DNA of 64,000 nt, from assembly GCA_951813045.1 (NCBI GenBank), contig CATOTF010000002.1, positions 434,001 through 498,000 of the forward strand, written 5' to 3'. Shown here piece by piece: positions 28,174 through 37,075 of the stretch. The number at the start of each line of letters is the position of its first letter. Position 1 is the stretch's first letter. Under the pieces are notes generated by a model, which had not been told where the DNA came from, did no database searches, and saw nothing but the letters and a program-made list of their open reading frames with translations. The stretch is from an uncultured Rhizobiaceae bacterium (lineage in GTDB: Bacteria > Pseudomonadota > Alphaproteobacteria > Rhizobiales > Rhizobiaceae). The translations under genes and the position numbers were made by a program.

Positions 28174-29031
28174 TTAACTCGTTTTTCGTTCAAATTTGAT
28201 GGGCGACATTCCTCCTATTGCTGAGTGTCTTCTGCGGCTGTTGTAAAAGCCGTTGATGTATTGGAACAGGGCGTCGGTTGCTTGCTGTCGTGTTTGCCAT
28301 GTGCCGCGCCAGATGAGTTCGGCTTTGAGTGTTTTGAAGAACGTCTCGACCACGGCGTTGTCCCAGCAATTGCCTTTTCGGCTCATGGACACTTTAAACT
28401 TCAGTTCACGCATTCGTTTTTGATAATCATGAGAGCAGTATTGACTGCCACGGTCCGTATGATGAATGCAGCCCGGCGGTGGGTTTCGAAGGGCCAAAGC
28501 CCGGTTGAGAGCCTGCAATGCCAAGTCTTTCTTCAACCGGTTGCTGACAGCCCAACCCACCACACGGCGTGAATGTAGATCGATCATCACTGCCAGATAC
28601 AGCCAGCCCTCACGGGTCCAGATGTAGCTGATGTCACCTGCCCATTTCTGGTTGGGTTTATCCGCTTGGAAGTTCCGCCCCAGCAAGTTAGGCGCAATGT
28701 TGAAGCGGTGATTGCTATCGGTCGTAGCTTTGTATTTGCGTGTTCTGACCACTCGAATGCCGTTGTCGCGCATCAGGCGGCCAACACGGCGGTGACCAAT
28801 AGCAAGGCCGGCTTCCTTCAACTCCTGCGTCATTCTCGGGCGACCATAACTGCCAAGGCTCAAGTGATGCTGTTCACGGATGTGCGCCAGAACCACCATG
28901 TCATCGCGCTGCCGTTGACTAACAGGGCGGTTGTGCCAGGCACGATAACCACGCGATGTAACATTCAGAATATGGCAAAGCCGATCCACCGGAACGTGTT
29001 TCCTGTGTTCTTCGACAAACGCAAATCTCAC
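28174..29031 (-). CDS. IS3-family transposase OrfB (DDE integrase)
   Basis: A 285-residue integrase-type transposase. A helical N-terminal region (GYRAWHNRP) is followed by the rve core with catalytic residues in WAGDISYIWT, HHTDRGSQY and NAVVETFFKTLK, and it ends in the usual YNSRRRHSAIGGMSP motif. The GTG start overlaps the OrfA stop (GTGA). The reading frame is intact. Confidence 0.93.
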   Translation of the reverse strand: MRFAFVEEHRKHVPVDRLCHILNVTSRGYRAWHNRPVSQRQRDDMVVLAHIREQHHLSLGSYGRPRMTQELKEAGLAIGHRRVGRLMRDNGIRVVRTRKYKATTDSNHRFNIAPNLLGRNFQADKPNQKWAGDISYIWTREGWLYLAVMIDLHSRRVVGWAVSNRLKKDLALQALNRALALRNPPPGCIHHTDRGSQYCSHDYQKRMRELKFKVSMSRKGNCWDNAVVETFFKTLKAELIWRGTWQTRQQATDALFQYINGFYNSRRRHSAIGGMSPIKFERKTS

Positions 29032-29303
29032 TTGCTTTGACCCGCGAAGAACACTGTTGCCTTCTTTAATATCTCCCTCTCCTCCGTGAGGAGACGAACC
29101 TCTCTGCGAAGCCGCTCATTCTCTTTGGCCAGATCAATATCAACCGATGGTGGAAGGTCATCAGGCCGGGATTGTTGTATCCATTTCGATAACGTCGAAA
29201 AGCCGACCCCCAAATCTGATGCCACTTGTTTCCGGGTAAGTCCGCTGGTCAGCGCAATACGCACCGCTTCACGCTTGAATTCGTCTGTGTGGCCTCGTGC
29301 CAT
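29028..29303 (-). CDS. IS3-family transposase OrfA
   Basis: A 91-residue helix-turn-helix protein (FKREAVRIALTSGLTRKQVA) with a C-terminal coiled coil (LAKENERLRREVRLLTEERE), typical of IS3-family OrfA. It ends just at the OrfB start, so a fused OrfAB by frameshifting is expected from the family. Confidence 0.92.
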   Translation of the reverse strand: MARGHTDEFKREAVRIALTSGLTRKQVASDLGVGFSTLSKWIQQSRPDDLPPSVDIDLAKENERLRREVRLLTEEREILKKATVFFAGQSK

Positions 29304-29369
29304 AATAGTTCTCCTTGATGGGATTAATCCAATTCAAGGACACGGAACTAAACCGTGACAAGTCCAATT

Positions 29370-30183
29370 TGGCCTTTCGATTTCCGCAGTTGCCGGTGAA
29401 GGCACGTCGATGGAGCGCGATTATGATTATGATAATCAGCACCATATGGAAGACCTTCGCAATGGGCGCGAAATTGGTCAGGAAGCCGGAGAAAGAGCGG
29501 CAGCACGGGTAAACCCCAGACAAGTTGAAACCCAAAATGCGACGATTATTTTCGAGCCACGCATGGCAAGAACTCTTGTTTCCCATTTCGCCGGTGCGAT
29601 TAATAGTTCATCAATTGTCCGTAAAACGTCCTTTCTGCGTGATGATTTGGGAAATCGGATATTTCAGCCGGGTATCTCCATCATCGATGAACCCGGTATC
29701 ATACGTGGTGCTGCATCACGTCCATTTGATGCAGAAGGCGTTACGGGCGATGATTTAAAACTTATCGATGACGGTGAACTAACATCATGGTTGCTGGATT
29801 CGTTCCATGCCCGCGAATTGGATCTACAAACGAACGGACGCGCCAATCGTTCTGGCAGCAACACCGTCCCTGGCAGTACCAACCTGACGCTTGAAGCGGG
29901 AGTCTTATCCCGTGCCGACATGATCTCAAGCGTCAAGTCCGGCTTCTACGTGACCGAGCTGATAGGCCAGGGTGTCAATCTGGTGTCAGGTGATTATTCG
30001 CGGGGTGCCAGCGGTTTCTGGATCGAAAACGGAGAACTGACTTACGCCGTGAGCGAAGTGACGATCGCCGGTAATCTGCGTGACATGTTCTCACGATTGG
30101 TCGTTGGGGATGATCTGGACAAACGATTTGGAACAAATGCCCCAACCGTGATGATTGAGGATATTACCATTGCCGGACGTTAA
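29370..30183 (+). pseudogene. pmbA: TldD/PmbA-family metalloprotease, 3' fragment
   Basis: This is the remainder of the interrupted pmbA. It holds the metal region, which in PmbA proteins is variant (HHMEDLRNGREIGQEAGERA), and the C-terminal domain (GVLSRADMISSVKSGFYVTE, then GASGFWIENGELTYAVSEVT). It continues the 5' fragment exactly in frame once the IS3-family element is removed. An internal ATG at 29410 could allow a partial product but lacks a convincing ribosome binding site. Confidence 0.88.
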
Positions 30184-30979
30184 TCAGAATCTGGCTGACC
30201 TGGAAATACTCATTGAACTGGGTAAAGAGGCCGGAGCAATTGGTCTGAAATGGTTTGGTAAAGACCCGGAAGTCTGGATGAAAGAGGGCCAGTCCCCGGT
30301 CTCGGAAGCAGATCTGGCCATCGACACTTTTTTAAAGGAAAAGCTACTCGAAGTGCGTCCCGATTACGGTTGGCTATCAGAAGAAACCGATGATAGCGAA
30401 GCACGCCTAAATGCCACTCGTGTATTTATTGTCGATCCCATAGATGGGACACGCGGGTTCATCAATGGTGATGATCAATGGTGTGTAAGTATTGCGGTTG
30501 TCGAGAAGAACAGACCGGTAGTTGGTGTTCTTGACTGCCCGGCATTAAAGCAAACACTTACCGCCGCGGAGGGTGGCGGTTCACACTGCAATGGTGTTCA
30601 GATCAATGCGCGGTGTGTCACAGGCGACGAGAGCTTGATGATTACCGGTCCGCGAAACTTTCAATCCGCTTCGTCTGATATCAGTAGTCGCGCTGTCAAA
30701 AGTCTGCCGTTTGTGCCCTCACTGGCCTATCGCCTTGGCATGATCGCTATGGGAAATGCAGATATGTCATTGGCAAGGGCAAGTGCAAAGGACTGGGACC
30801 TTGCAGCCGCTGACATAATCGCCCATGAAGCGTGTGCACGACTGTCGGATATGGCGGGTAACCAGTTGCGTTATAATTGCGAAGATGTTCGCCACGGCAC
30901 ACTGGTTGCAAGTTCGGCGCATCATCACGATGAGATGCTTGATCTGGCGCGGCAGGCGCTGGAAAAGCAAAGAACATAG
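30155..30979 (+). CDS. 3'(2'),5'-bisphosphate nucleotidase / IMPase-family phosphatase
   Basis: A phosphatase of about 270 residues. The lithium-sensitive family motifs are present: LSEETDD (metal Glu), VDPIDGTRGFINGD (metal aspartates) and WDLAAADIIAHEA near the C-terminus. This variant resembles CysQ, which removes the 3'-phosphate from PAP made during sulfate assimilation. Start choice is uncertain: the TTG at 30155 overlaps pmbA by 29 bases and no ATG lies near the domain start. Translation may normally be coupled to pmbA, which is now IS-disrupted upstream. Confidence 0.85.
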   Translation: MRILPLPDVNQNLADLEILIELGKEAGAIGLKWFGKDPEVWMKEGQSPVSEADLAIDTFLKEKLLEVRPDYGWLSEETDDSEARLNATRVFIVDPIDGTRGFINGDDQWCVSIAVVEKNRPVVGVLDCPALKQTLTAAEGGGSHCNGVQINARCVTGDESLMITGPRNFQSASSDISSRAVKSLPFVPSLAYRLGMIAMGNADMSLARASAKDWDLAAADIIAHEACARLSDMAGNQLRYNCEDVRHGTLVASSAHHHDEMLDLARQALEKQRT

Positions 30980-31015
30980 ATTCAATTCTAATAGCAGATC
31001 ATAAGGAGCTATAAG

Positions 31016-31252
31016 ATGACAAATAAGGACGACCCAAAACAGCTTCTCCACTTGGTTTTTGGCGGTGAATTGGACAGTCTTGATGGCATAACCTTTCGAG
31101 ACCTCGATGAATTGGACATTGTGGGAATTTATCCTGACTACGCTTCAGCGCGGGTTGCGTGGAAAGCAAAAGCGCAATCAACTGTCGACAACGCCCATAT
31201 GCGCTATTTCGTCGTTCATATGCACCGTTTCCTGAATCCAGAAAATGACTGA
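31016..31252 (+). CDS. DUF4170 protein
   Basis: A 78-residue cytosolic protein with the DUF4170 pattern: HLVFGGELDSLDG early, then VGIYPDYASARVAWKAKAQ and FVVHMHRFLNP. A good ribosome binding site (AAGGAG) precedes the ATG. In Hyphomicrobiales this small gene often sits immediately before waaA, as here. Its role is unknown. Confidence 0.88.
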   Translation: MTNKDDPKQLLHLVFGGELDSLDGITFRDLDELDIVGIYPDYASARVAWKAKAQSTVDNAHMRYFVVHMHRFLNPEND

Positions 31253-31301
31253 TTGATACCTTATATAATTTGTAAAGAATCAACGGATTGAAGGAATTGT
31301 C

Positions 31302-32669
31302 TTGAGCAATCGCTGGGCGCACACAACCTTGAGGCTGTACCGCGGGTTTGGCTCTGTACTTTATCCTTTCACCGGGCCATTTCTGCGTGCCCGAGCTCGT
31401 AAGGGGAAAGAAGACCGGGAACGGCGCGGCGAGCGTTATGGCTATGCGAGTTGGGATCGACCTTCCGGTCCGCTAGTCTGGCTTCACGCCGCAAGTGTGG
31501 GGGAATCCCTGGCAATTATGCCGCTTATCAAGCGGATGGAAGGTTTCGGGATAAATTTGGTTTTAACAACCGGCACCGTTACATCAGCGAGCGTCGCTCA
31601 GGATCGAATTTCCAGCCACACCATCCATCAGTATGTTCCCCTCGATATGAAACGCGCCATCAATCGGTTTTTGGACCATTGGCAGCCCGATCTTGCGATA
31701 TTCGCCGAATCCGAAATTTGGCCAACAACCATTCAAGAGTTATCAAACCGAAACATACCACAGGTTCTAGTTAACGCTCGCATGTCAGACCGTTCGGACA
31801 AGAGGTGGGCAAAAAGACCTGCATTGGCGAAAGCAATTCTGGGAAATCTCTCGCTCGTACTGGCGCAATCGAAAATTGATGCGGAACGATTTGAAAAACT
31901 TGGAGCACCTCAGGTTTCCTGCGTTGGTAATTTAAAGATCGATGTTGGCGTGCCCCAGGGGGATTCTGATTCACAGAAAATTATAGCTCAAATGGTTGGA
32001 GACAGGCCAACCTGGGCTGCGATCAGCACCCATAAAGGGGAAGAGGATAGTGTAGCTGCTGTGCATGGAATTCTAAAACAATCCATACCGGATATTTTGA
32101 CAATTCTAGTTCCGCGTCACCCGGAACGGGGTGCTGAGATCACCCAGCATCTGGCTAAATCAGGAATAAAAATCGCAGCGCGCAGTGCTGCCGAGCAAAT
32201 TTCCAAGGATACGGATATTTTTCTGGGCGATACTATTGGCGAGATGGGTCTCTATCTCGGTATAACCGATGTGGTGTTTATGGGGAAATCGCTGAAATCA
32301 GAGGGTGGGCAAAACCCGATTGAGCCGGTGATGACCCGTTCGGCCATCCTGTCGGGGCGTTATGTACAGAATTTTCGTGACACGTATCAGGCGTTAATTG
32401 AAAATGGCGGAGCCCGATTGGTCGCTGATGAAAAAATGCTCGCTGATCAGGTAAAGCGGCTGCTGGATTCACCAGACGAGATTATCGCGATGCAGGATGC
32501 TGCTCTGGAAACCGTGAGGGAAATGGCGGGGGCCTTGGATCGTTCAATTCAGGCGCTGGAGCCCTATGTTATGCCGCTCCGCGTGAAGGCAGGGCTCGAC
32601 CGTCGTTCAGAACGGGAAAATGCTGAACGCGCAGCCCGAGAGACGTTGCGATCGGATAAACGGAGCTAA
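31302..32669 (+). CDS. waaA: 3-deoxy-D-manno-octulosonic acid transferase
   Basis: A 455-residue inner-membrane-associated glycosyltransferase that adds Kdo to lipid IVA. The acceptor-side motif WLHAASVGES, FAESEIWPT with its glutamate and, in the C-terminal half, VPRHPERG and VFMGKSLKSEGGQNPIEP mark the KdtA/WaaA family. It starts with TTG at 31302 after AAGGA. The next gene is lpxK, three bases downstream, so two successive lipid A steps are co-expressed. Confidence 0.95.
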   Translation: MSNRWAHTTLRLYRGFGSVLYPFTGPFLRARARKGKEDRERRGERYGYASWDRPSGPLVWLHAASVGESLAIMPLIKRMEGFGINLVLTTGTVTSASVAQDRISSHTIHQYVPLDMKRAINRFLDHWQPDLAIFAESEIWPTTIQELSNRNIPQVLVNARMSDRSDKRWAKRPALAKAILGNLSLVLAQSKIDAERFEKLGAPQVSCVGNLKIDVGVPQGDSDSQKIIAQMVGDRPTWAAISTHKGEEDSVAAVHGILKQSIPDILTILVPRHPERGAEITQHLAKSGIKIAARSAAEQISKDTDIFLGDTIGEMGLYLGITDVVFMGKSLKSEGGQNPIEPVMTRSAILSGRYVQNFRDTYQALIENGGARLVADEKMLADQVKRLLDSPDEIIAMQDAALETVREMAGALDRSIQALEPYVMPLRVKAGLDRRSERENAERAARETLRSDKRS

Positions 32670-32672
32670 GGT

Positions 32673-33704
32673 TTGAGCGAAGCGCCACCATTTTGGTTCC
32701 AAAAACCGGGAGTTTTAGCGTGGGCGCTGGCGCCATTGGCGGCAATATATGGCCATATCGCTTCCCGGAGAATGTCGGCAAAACCAAAAGCTGGAGCCAA
32801 CATTCCGGTGTTGTGTGTTGGAAATTTCATCGCCGGTGGCGCGGGGAAAACTCCGACAGCGATTGCGATTGCAAAAATTGCGCGCGATCTGGGGTTGCGA
32901 CCCGGATTTTTGAGCAGGGGCTACGGGGGTAATCTTAACAAGCCGACGCTTGTGGACATAAAATTTCACAATGCGCGTGATGTTGGTGATGAGCCTCTCA
33001 TACTTGGCCTTTATGCAGTCACGGTCGTGTCGTCAGACCGACCTGCTGGCGCAATGCTTCTGGAAGAGCAGAGTGTTGATTTGATTATCATGGATGACGG
33101 GTTTCAAAACCCGGCAATCCGGAAGGATTACAGCCTTGTCGTTGTGGATGCAGGGCGTGGGATCGGGAACGGGTTTTGCATTCCCGCGGGTCCCTTGCGG
33201 GCGGGTTTTCGCACTCAGTTGGCGGCAGCCTCCGCCGTTCTTTTAATCGGCAAATCTGAAGCGGGAACGCAAATTGTACGCAGATGTGCCAAAATGGCCA
33301 AACCGACCCTGAGCGCAAGTATTGTCGTGCGCCAATCCGATCCTTGGAAGGATGAACGGGTTCTCGCCTATGCGGGAATTGCCGACCCGAGGAAATTTCA
33401 TAAAAGTCTGGAACTGGTTGGCGCAGACATCGTGGAAGTAAAGAATTTTCACGATCATCATCCGTTCAGCGATGAAGAGTGTCGGGACCTGCTGTTACAG
33501 GCTGTTGAAAATAAACTAACGCTTGTGACAACGGAAAAAGATGCGGCTCGTCTCGTCCGGTCCGGTGAAATTCAAGAGCAGCTCCGGGCTGAAAGCAAAG
33601 TGTTACATGTTGATCTGGCGTTTGAAAATCCAAAACTGGTTGAACAGATTATCACTGATACGATCAAACGAGCCGGGGAATACCGAATGAAGATCAAACG
33701 TTAA
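32673..33704 (+). CDS. lpxK: Tetraacyldisaccharide 4'-kinase
   Basis: A 343-residue membrane-associated kinase that phosphorylates the 4' position of the lipid A precursor. An N-terminal hydrophobic segment is followed by a P-loop-like motif GGAGKTPTAIAIA, then LSRGYGG and MDDGFQNP, all typical of LpxK. The start is TTG at 32673. Confidence 0.95.
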   Translation: MSEAPPFWFQKPGVLAWALAPLAAIYGHIASRRMSAKPKAGANIPVLCVGNFIAGGAGKTPTAIAIAKIARDLGLRPGFLSRGYGGNLNKPTLVDIKFHNARDVGDEPLILGLYAVTVVSSDRPAGAMLLEEQSVDLIIMDDGFQNPAIRKDYSLVVVDAGRGIGNGFCIPAGPLRAGFRTQLAAASAVLLIGKSEAGTQIVRRCAKMAKPTLSASIVVRQSDPWKDERVLAYAGIADPRKFHKSLELVGADIVEVKNFHDHHPFSDEECRDLLLQAVENKLTLVTTEKDAARLVRSGEIQEQLRAESKVLHVDLAFENPKLVEQIITDTIKRAGEYRMKIKR

Positions 33705-33825
33705 ACCGCGTTTCGTCTAGTCGGGTGTGTTTAACGCAGTTGAGCTCTTTTTTCGTGCGGGATGGCGACCGAAAATGACATCGCTCTTTCGGGGGATGAA
33801 TAAGCGCGGCACGCAGCCGGTTCCT

Positions 33826-34047
33826 CTAGCTTAACGTTCCCGCTGCGAGTTCCGCCTGTTGAGAAGCATGGGCATCCACATAGGCTTCCTGGCGCTGCCA
33901 GTTCCAGTACTTCAATTCATCGAGCGGGATAGCTTTACCAGTAATTGCACAAACCACATGCGTTCCAGGAACCAACACCTGAAAATCCGCGTCCAGATAA
34001 CGCAATTTGGCCACTTGCCCGGCTGAAGGGTTTAGTCTGTCTAACAT
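33826..34047 (-). CDS. DUF2093 protein
   Basis: The start is the ATG at 34047 with AAAGGAG seven bases upstream; the longer frame adds ten unlikely residues. The 73-residue protein has the DUF2093 signature KLRYLDADFQVLVPGTHVVC and IPLDELKYWNWQRQEAYVD. It converges with lpxK. Its position near lpxK and mutL is conserved in Hyphomicrobiales; the function is unknown. Confidence 0.88.
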   Translation of the reverse strand: MLDRLNPSAGQVAKLRYLDADFQVLVPGTHVVCAITGKAIPLDELKYWNWQRQEAYVDAHASQQAELAAGTLS

Positions 34048-34358
34048 TGCGCGCTCCTTTGGATGTCTGTTTAGCATAAGGGGCCTGGGAGTAAATACGG
34101 TCCTGTGCCATCGATTCTTCGGGATAACTTATGTGTGAAGATATTGAGAGTGCGGGGGGGCAGAATACCCATGCAACCCTTGGGGTTGTCTGGGTGACGT
34201 GGGTCCCCGACGGGAAAAAATGTGAACGAAAAATCCAACGATTCAAGATATCTGCACCGGTGGCAAATCACCCTGCCACACTACTGGCCGATGCAGCACA
34301 TTTGGCACAGATCAGTTTGTAAACGAGCGGTTTCCAATATCAAAATTCTTGAGAGGTA
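34048..34358. other. 311-base gap before the accessory cluster, nothing recognised
   Basis: I see no convincing gene here. The plus ORF at 34131-34322 has no family-like features, and the minus frames are short. The region should contain the DUF2093 promoter and the 3' end of the accessory operon. It marks one border of the 34.4-38 kb segment that lies between two genes (DUF2093, mutL) normally close together. Confidence 0.4.
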
Positions 34359-35093
34359 TTAAAGCGCGGAGATAGTCTGCGTGTATAACGATTTTGCATT
34401 GCCAATTACGGGCGTCCCGTGTGCCGGTAGTACGTGATTGAACTTAAGGTTTAGAAGGCTTTTAATTTCTTCGACCTCCGGTTTCGCCGATTTCAACCAA
34501 CCAGGTCCAATATTGTGCGGTTTGATGAAACCGCTCAGTCGCATGATTATCCGCGCGGGAATATTGAAATATCGGTCGGGTTTTGACCAGTTTTGAAGGC
34601 AGTCTCCGGATACGACTATTCCACCTTCCTGTTCGATCAACAATAGCCCCTCTCCGGGTGATGTCGACTTAAATTCCACTAGCCGTGCATTGGTAATCGG
34701 TAGTGTGCTGGATTCATCAATGACTTGGTCTGGAACAAGGTAGGGTTCCACGCTTCGGTCTGAGCCAGCGATGTAGGGTGCGTTCACCGACCAGATTTTG
34801 GCTCCATAACGGGTTCTGTAGAACGGATCATCCATTCCGTGGAATCCCGCTAGTCTGATGACGTGCTTTATTGTCCCTAAATTATCTATCTTTTTGAGAC
34901 CCGCTTCATTCAATCGAACGGAATTAACCAGGGTCAATTCTTCTCCCTGCCGAATAATGGTCATGTTACGGCTAAATCGAATGGGTATGCGCAGTGCCAC
35001 GGATGCACTACCCGTTACAAAGAAAATATTCGGAAACGGTTCGCTTATTTCACCGTGGGGCAATGCTTCAGGAACGGATCTGTCCGTACTCAT
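34359..35093 (-). CDS. Metallo-beta-lactamase-fold-like protein with a reduced metal site
   Basis: A 244-residue protein whose strand order and late motifs fit an MBL fold: IVVSGDCLQNW would be the motif with the bridging Asp, and HVLPAHGTPV the final His motif. The early HxHxDH motif is not intact; the matching place reads GFHGMDDPFY. It resembles DUF4336-type proteins, which lack a full metal site. It is the last gene of a minus-strand operon and overlaps the SDR gene by four bases. Confidence 0.6.
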   Translation of the reverse strand: MSTDRSVPEALPHGEISEPFPNIFFVTGSASVALRIPIRFSRNMTIIRQGEELTLVNSVRLNEAGLKKIDNLGTIKHVIRLAGFHGMDDPFYRTRYGAKIWSVNAPYIAGSDRSVEPYLVPDQVIDESSTLPITNARLVEFKSTSPGEGLLLIEQEGGIVVSGDCLQNWSKPDRYFNIPARIIMRLSGFIKPHNIGPGWLKSAKPEVEEIKSLLNLKFNHVLPAHGTPVIGNAKSLYTQTISAL

Positions 35094-36088
35094 TTTACAT
35101 ACTCCAGTACCGCGTCCTGTTGTTCACCAAATGGTCCGCAAACCTCTTCCAGAATTGCCCAGAACTCGGCATGTAGCTTATCATCATCAAATGCCGGGTT
35201 CATCGGACCTTGGTCCACCAGATCACCTATGCTCTTGCCTTGTGGTGACGCAATTAGATCGCCGTTCTTTCCGATTTTTCCTTCAATACAATCAGCAAAC
35301 TTACTTGCCCCTTGCTGCGGGTTCTGGGCCTTGCCCAACAAACCCATTGCGCCGAAAACCACCTTTTGAACAAACCAGTTCATTGTCGGAGGCAACCCGC
35401 TTGTCCCCGAAGTTCCATATGTAAGCCCCGGCGAAAACCACACGATTTCCATCTTATCTGCCATGAGCTTCGAAACCTTGCGAACCCACAACGCCGAAAT
35501 CAGTTTAGACACCCCAATCGCGTTCATAGGGTTATATTTTTTGCGTCCGGCGAAATCTCCCAAAACATAACGACGCAGGTCGTTAGCATCACTAAACTTG
35601 GGGATTTCCATCATGCCAGGGATGCCACGCGCTCCTTCACCGCCGGCCACGATGACACGTGCGCCGTCTGCCAGCAAATTCCGGTGCACCAATTCGGATA
35701 ACACTATGTGGCCACCAACCACATTTTGAAAAATTGTTTTTTCGATAGTCAATCCATTCCATTGGATTGTTTGATAGTCCTTTTCAAATACAACTCCACC
35801 CGCTCCAAGGAATACTGTATCAATTAAGGTGTCCTTCGGTAACGCGCTTATTGCTGCTCGAATAGCCTCAGGATTGTTCATATCGTAACCACCAAACGTG
35901 ATGACGGATTCCGGTTTCGCGCCGGTCTCCGCGAGGATTTCGTCTCTTGCCGCATTTGCTTTACTTTGCGAACGGCATGCCATGATCACTTTGCCGAACC
36001 CATTTTTAACAAGCAGTTTAATGGTTTCCCTACCGAGGCCGCCATTAGCACCGGTCACCAAAACCGTCCTTGTTTCTAGATTTTCCAT
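35090..36088 (-). CDS. Protochlorophyllide-reductase-like SDR lacking the catalytic Tyr
   Basis: A 332-residue SDR with an intact cofactor motif TGANGGLGRETIK and an arginine for the NADP phosphate (MACRSQSK). The usual YxxxK of the active site reads IGVSK within NAIGVSKL, so the catalytic tyrosine is replaced by Ile while the Lys remains. The overall layout recalls the light-dependent protochlorophyllide reductase and retinol dehydrogenase branch. The protein may bind NADP(H) without normal SDR chemistry. It lies in an operon with MBL-like, DUF427 and DUF4345 genes. Confidence 0.8.
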   Translation of the reverse strand: MENLETRTVLVTGANGGLGRETIKLLVKNGFGKVIMACRSQSKANAARDEILAETGAKPESVITFGGYDMNNPEAIRAAISALPKDTLIDTVFLGAGGVVFEKDYQTIQWNGLTIEKTIFQNVVGGHIVLSELVHRNLLADGARVIVAGGEGARGIPGMMEIPKFSDANDLRRYVLGDFAGRKKYNPMNAIGVSKLISALWVRKVSKLMADKMEIVWFSPGLTYGTSGTSGLPPTMNWFVQKVVFGAMGLLGKAQNPQQGASKFADCIEGKIGKNGDLIASPQGKSIGDLVDQGPMNPAFDDDKLHAEFWAILEEVCGPFGEQQDAVLEYVK

Positions 36089-36100
36089 ATCACTTTTCCT

Positions 36101-36493
36101 TTAGGAGGATGTCGGGCGTTCTGAGATTGAAACCTTGTCCAGATCGAACGCGATCAATCGATGAATCTGGCTGGCGAAACCGAAAGTTTCCTCATAGCTC
36201 CAGGCAATGTCCCGGATGATTTCACCGTCGTCGTTAAAGTCGAAATGGTCAGCCACACCCTTCAAAGGGCTGTTTGATTTTTTGGCATTTGGAACCAGCG
36301 ATGCAGTTACATCCACCCTTGGGATATAGATCACAGGGTCAAACAGGGATTTGCCAGATTCGAGCATGCGAACAGCGTCAGTAGATTTGGCAATCTCCCT
36401 GCCGCTTACGGCAGTGACCACGACCTCCCGTAATATTGGTTTGAGTACCATAAAATGTAGAGGGGAGTCCGGTCGTTTGATCACCCTGTCCAT
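36101..36493 (-). CDS. DUF427 protein
   Basis: A 130-residue protein with the DUF427 beta-rich pattern: GREIAKSTDAVRMLESG, VIYIPRVDV, PLKGVADHFDF and DIAWSYEETFGFASQIHRLI. The Cys often seen before PxKG is replaced by Ser. DUF427 proteins are of unknown function. It sits 12 bases before the SDR gene in the LysR-divergent operon. Confidence 0.85.
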   Translation of the reverse strand: MDRVIKRPDSPLHFMVLKPILREVVVTAVSGREIAKSTDAVRMLESGKSLFDPVIYIPRVDVTASLVPNAKKSNSPLKGVADHFDFNDDGEIIRDIAWSYEETFGFASQIHRLIAFDLDKVSISERPTSS

Positions 36494-36521
36494 GATGAGC
36501 TCCAGGTCTAGATGAGGTGCA

Positions 36522-36944
36522 CTAAGAGGTGCTTTCCGCTTCTTTCAAACCGAGTTTCAAGAGGATCAGCAAAATGACCGGAGGAATTAATTCAATTAGA
36601 ATTGGAGCGGCGAATTGCGCAAACGTATCGAATTGATAACTCGAAAATGCTCTCGCCAGGCCACCTACGAAAATCGCTTCCAGTCCGATCTGAATCAAAT
36701 CTGGCTTTTTGCGAATAAAAATCGTCCCGACAATAAGTCCCAGTCCGATTATCAGCCAGACTGCTGCCAGAAATCGAAAATCGTTGTCAAAGGCGGGAAG
36801 AATTCCAAATTCCGCCAATAAAGGAGCACCTTCTCCCAGTTTTCCCGAAGCGCCTTCGTAGAGCATCTTGGCACCCGTGCCCAAAGCAATGACGCCAAAG
36901 ATTGTTGATCCGACACGAACGATGTTCAGCTTGATATTCTTCAT
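36522..36944 (-). CDS. DUF4345 small membrane protein
   Basis: The ORF in the track begins far upstream, but the Met at 36944 (MKNIKLNIVRVG) is the likely start because the longer frame crosses the LysR promoter region. The 140-residue product has four hydrophobic helices with the DUF4345 pattern, including FRFLAAVWLIIGLGL and GGLARAFSSYQFDTF. It is the first gene of the operon divergent from the LysR regulator. Confidence 0.75.
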   Translation of the reverse strand: MKNIKLNIVRVGSTIFGVIALGTGAKMLYEGASGKLGEGAPLLAEFGILPAFDNDFRFLAAVWLIIGLGLIVGTIFIRKKPDLIQIGLEAIFVGGLARAFSSYQFDTFAQFAAPILIELIPPVILLILLKLGLKEAESTS

Positions 36945-36977
36945 GGAATTTTCCCGTTGATATTTTCCTTTCAATAG

Positions 36978-37006
36978 CCATACGGTTGTTTTTCGACCCT
37001 GTATGG
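36978..37006. promoter_or_regulatory. Candidate LysR operator
   Basis: CCATAC (36978-36983) and GTATGG (37001-37006) form an inverted repeat with a 17-base spacer, and a third CCATAC copy follows near 37040. The sites lie between the divergent DUF4345 and LysR genes, the normal place for a LysR-type binding site. The T-N11-A consensus is not exact. Confidence 0.45.
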
Positions 37007-37075
37007 TGCTCATATGGATCATGGCGGCTAATAAACTAACCATACAGTTCGACCGAATTGGAAAGGGCGTCGTCA

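Larger units (their letters stand above)
28136..29366 (-). mobile_element. IS3-family insertion sequence inside pmbA
   Basis: The element is 1231 bp. Terminal inverted repeats start TGGACTTGTC at 28136 and, on the minus strand, at 29366, with similarity extending about 24 bases (TTCCG block). ATT flanks the element on both sides (28133-28135 and 29367-29369), fitting a 3-bp target duplication. It carries two overlapping transposase frames on the minus strand. Confidence 0.92.

Noticed and set aside
34131-34322. 63-codon plus-strand ORF in the gap before the accessory cluster
   Set aside because: No ribosome binding site, no family features, and alternative frames look equally open.
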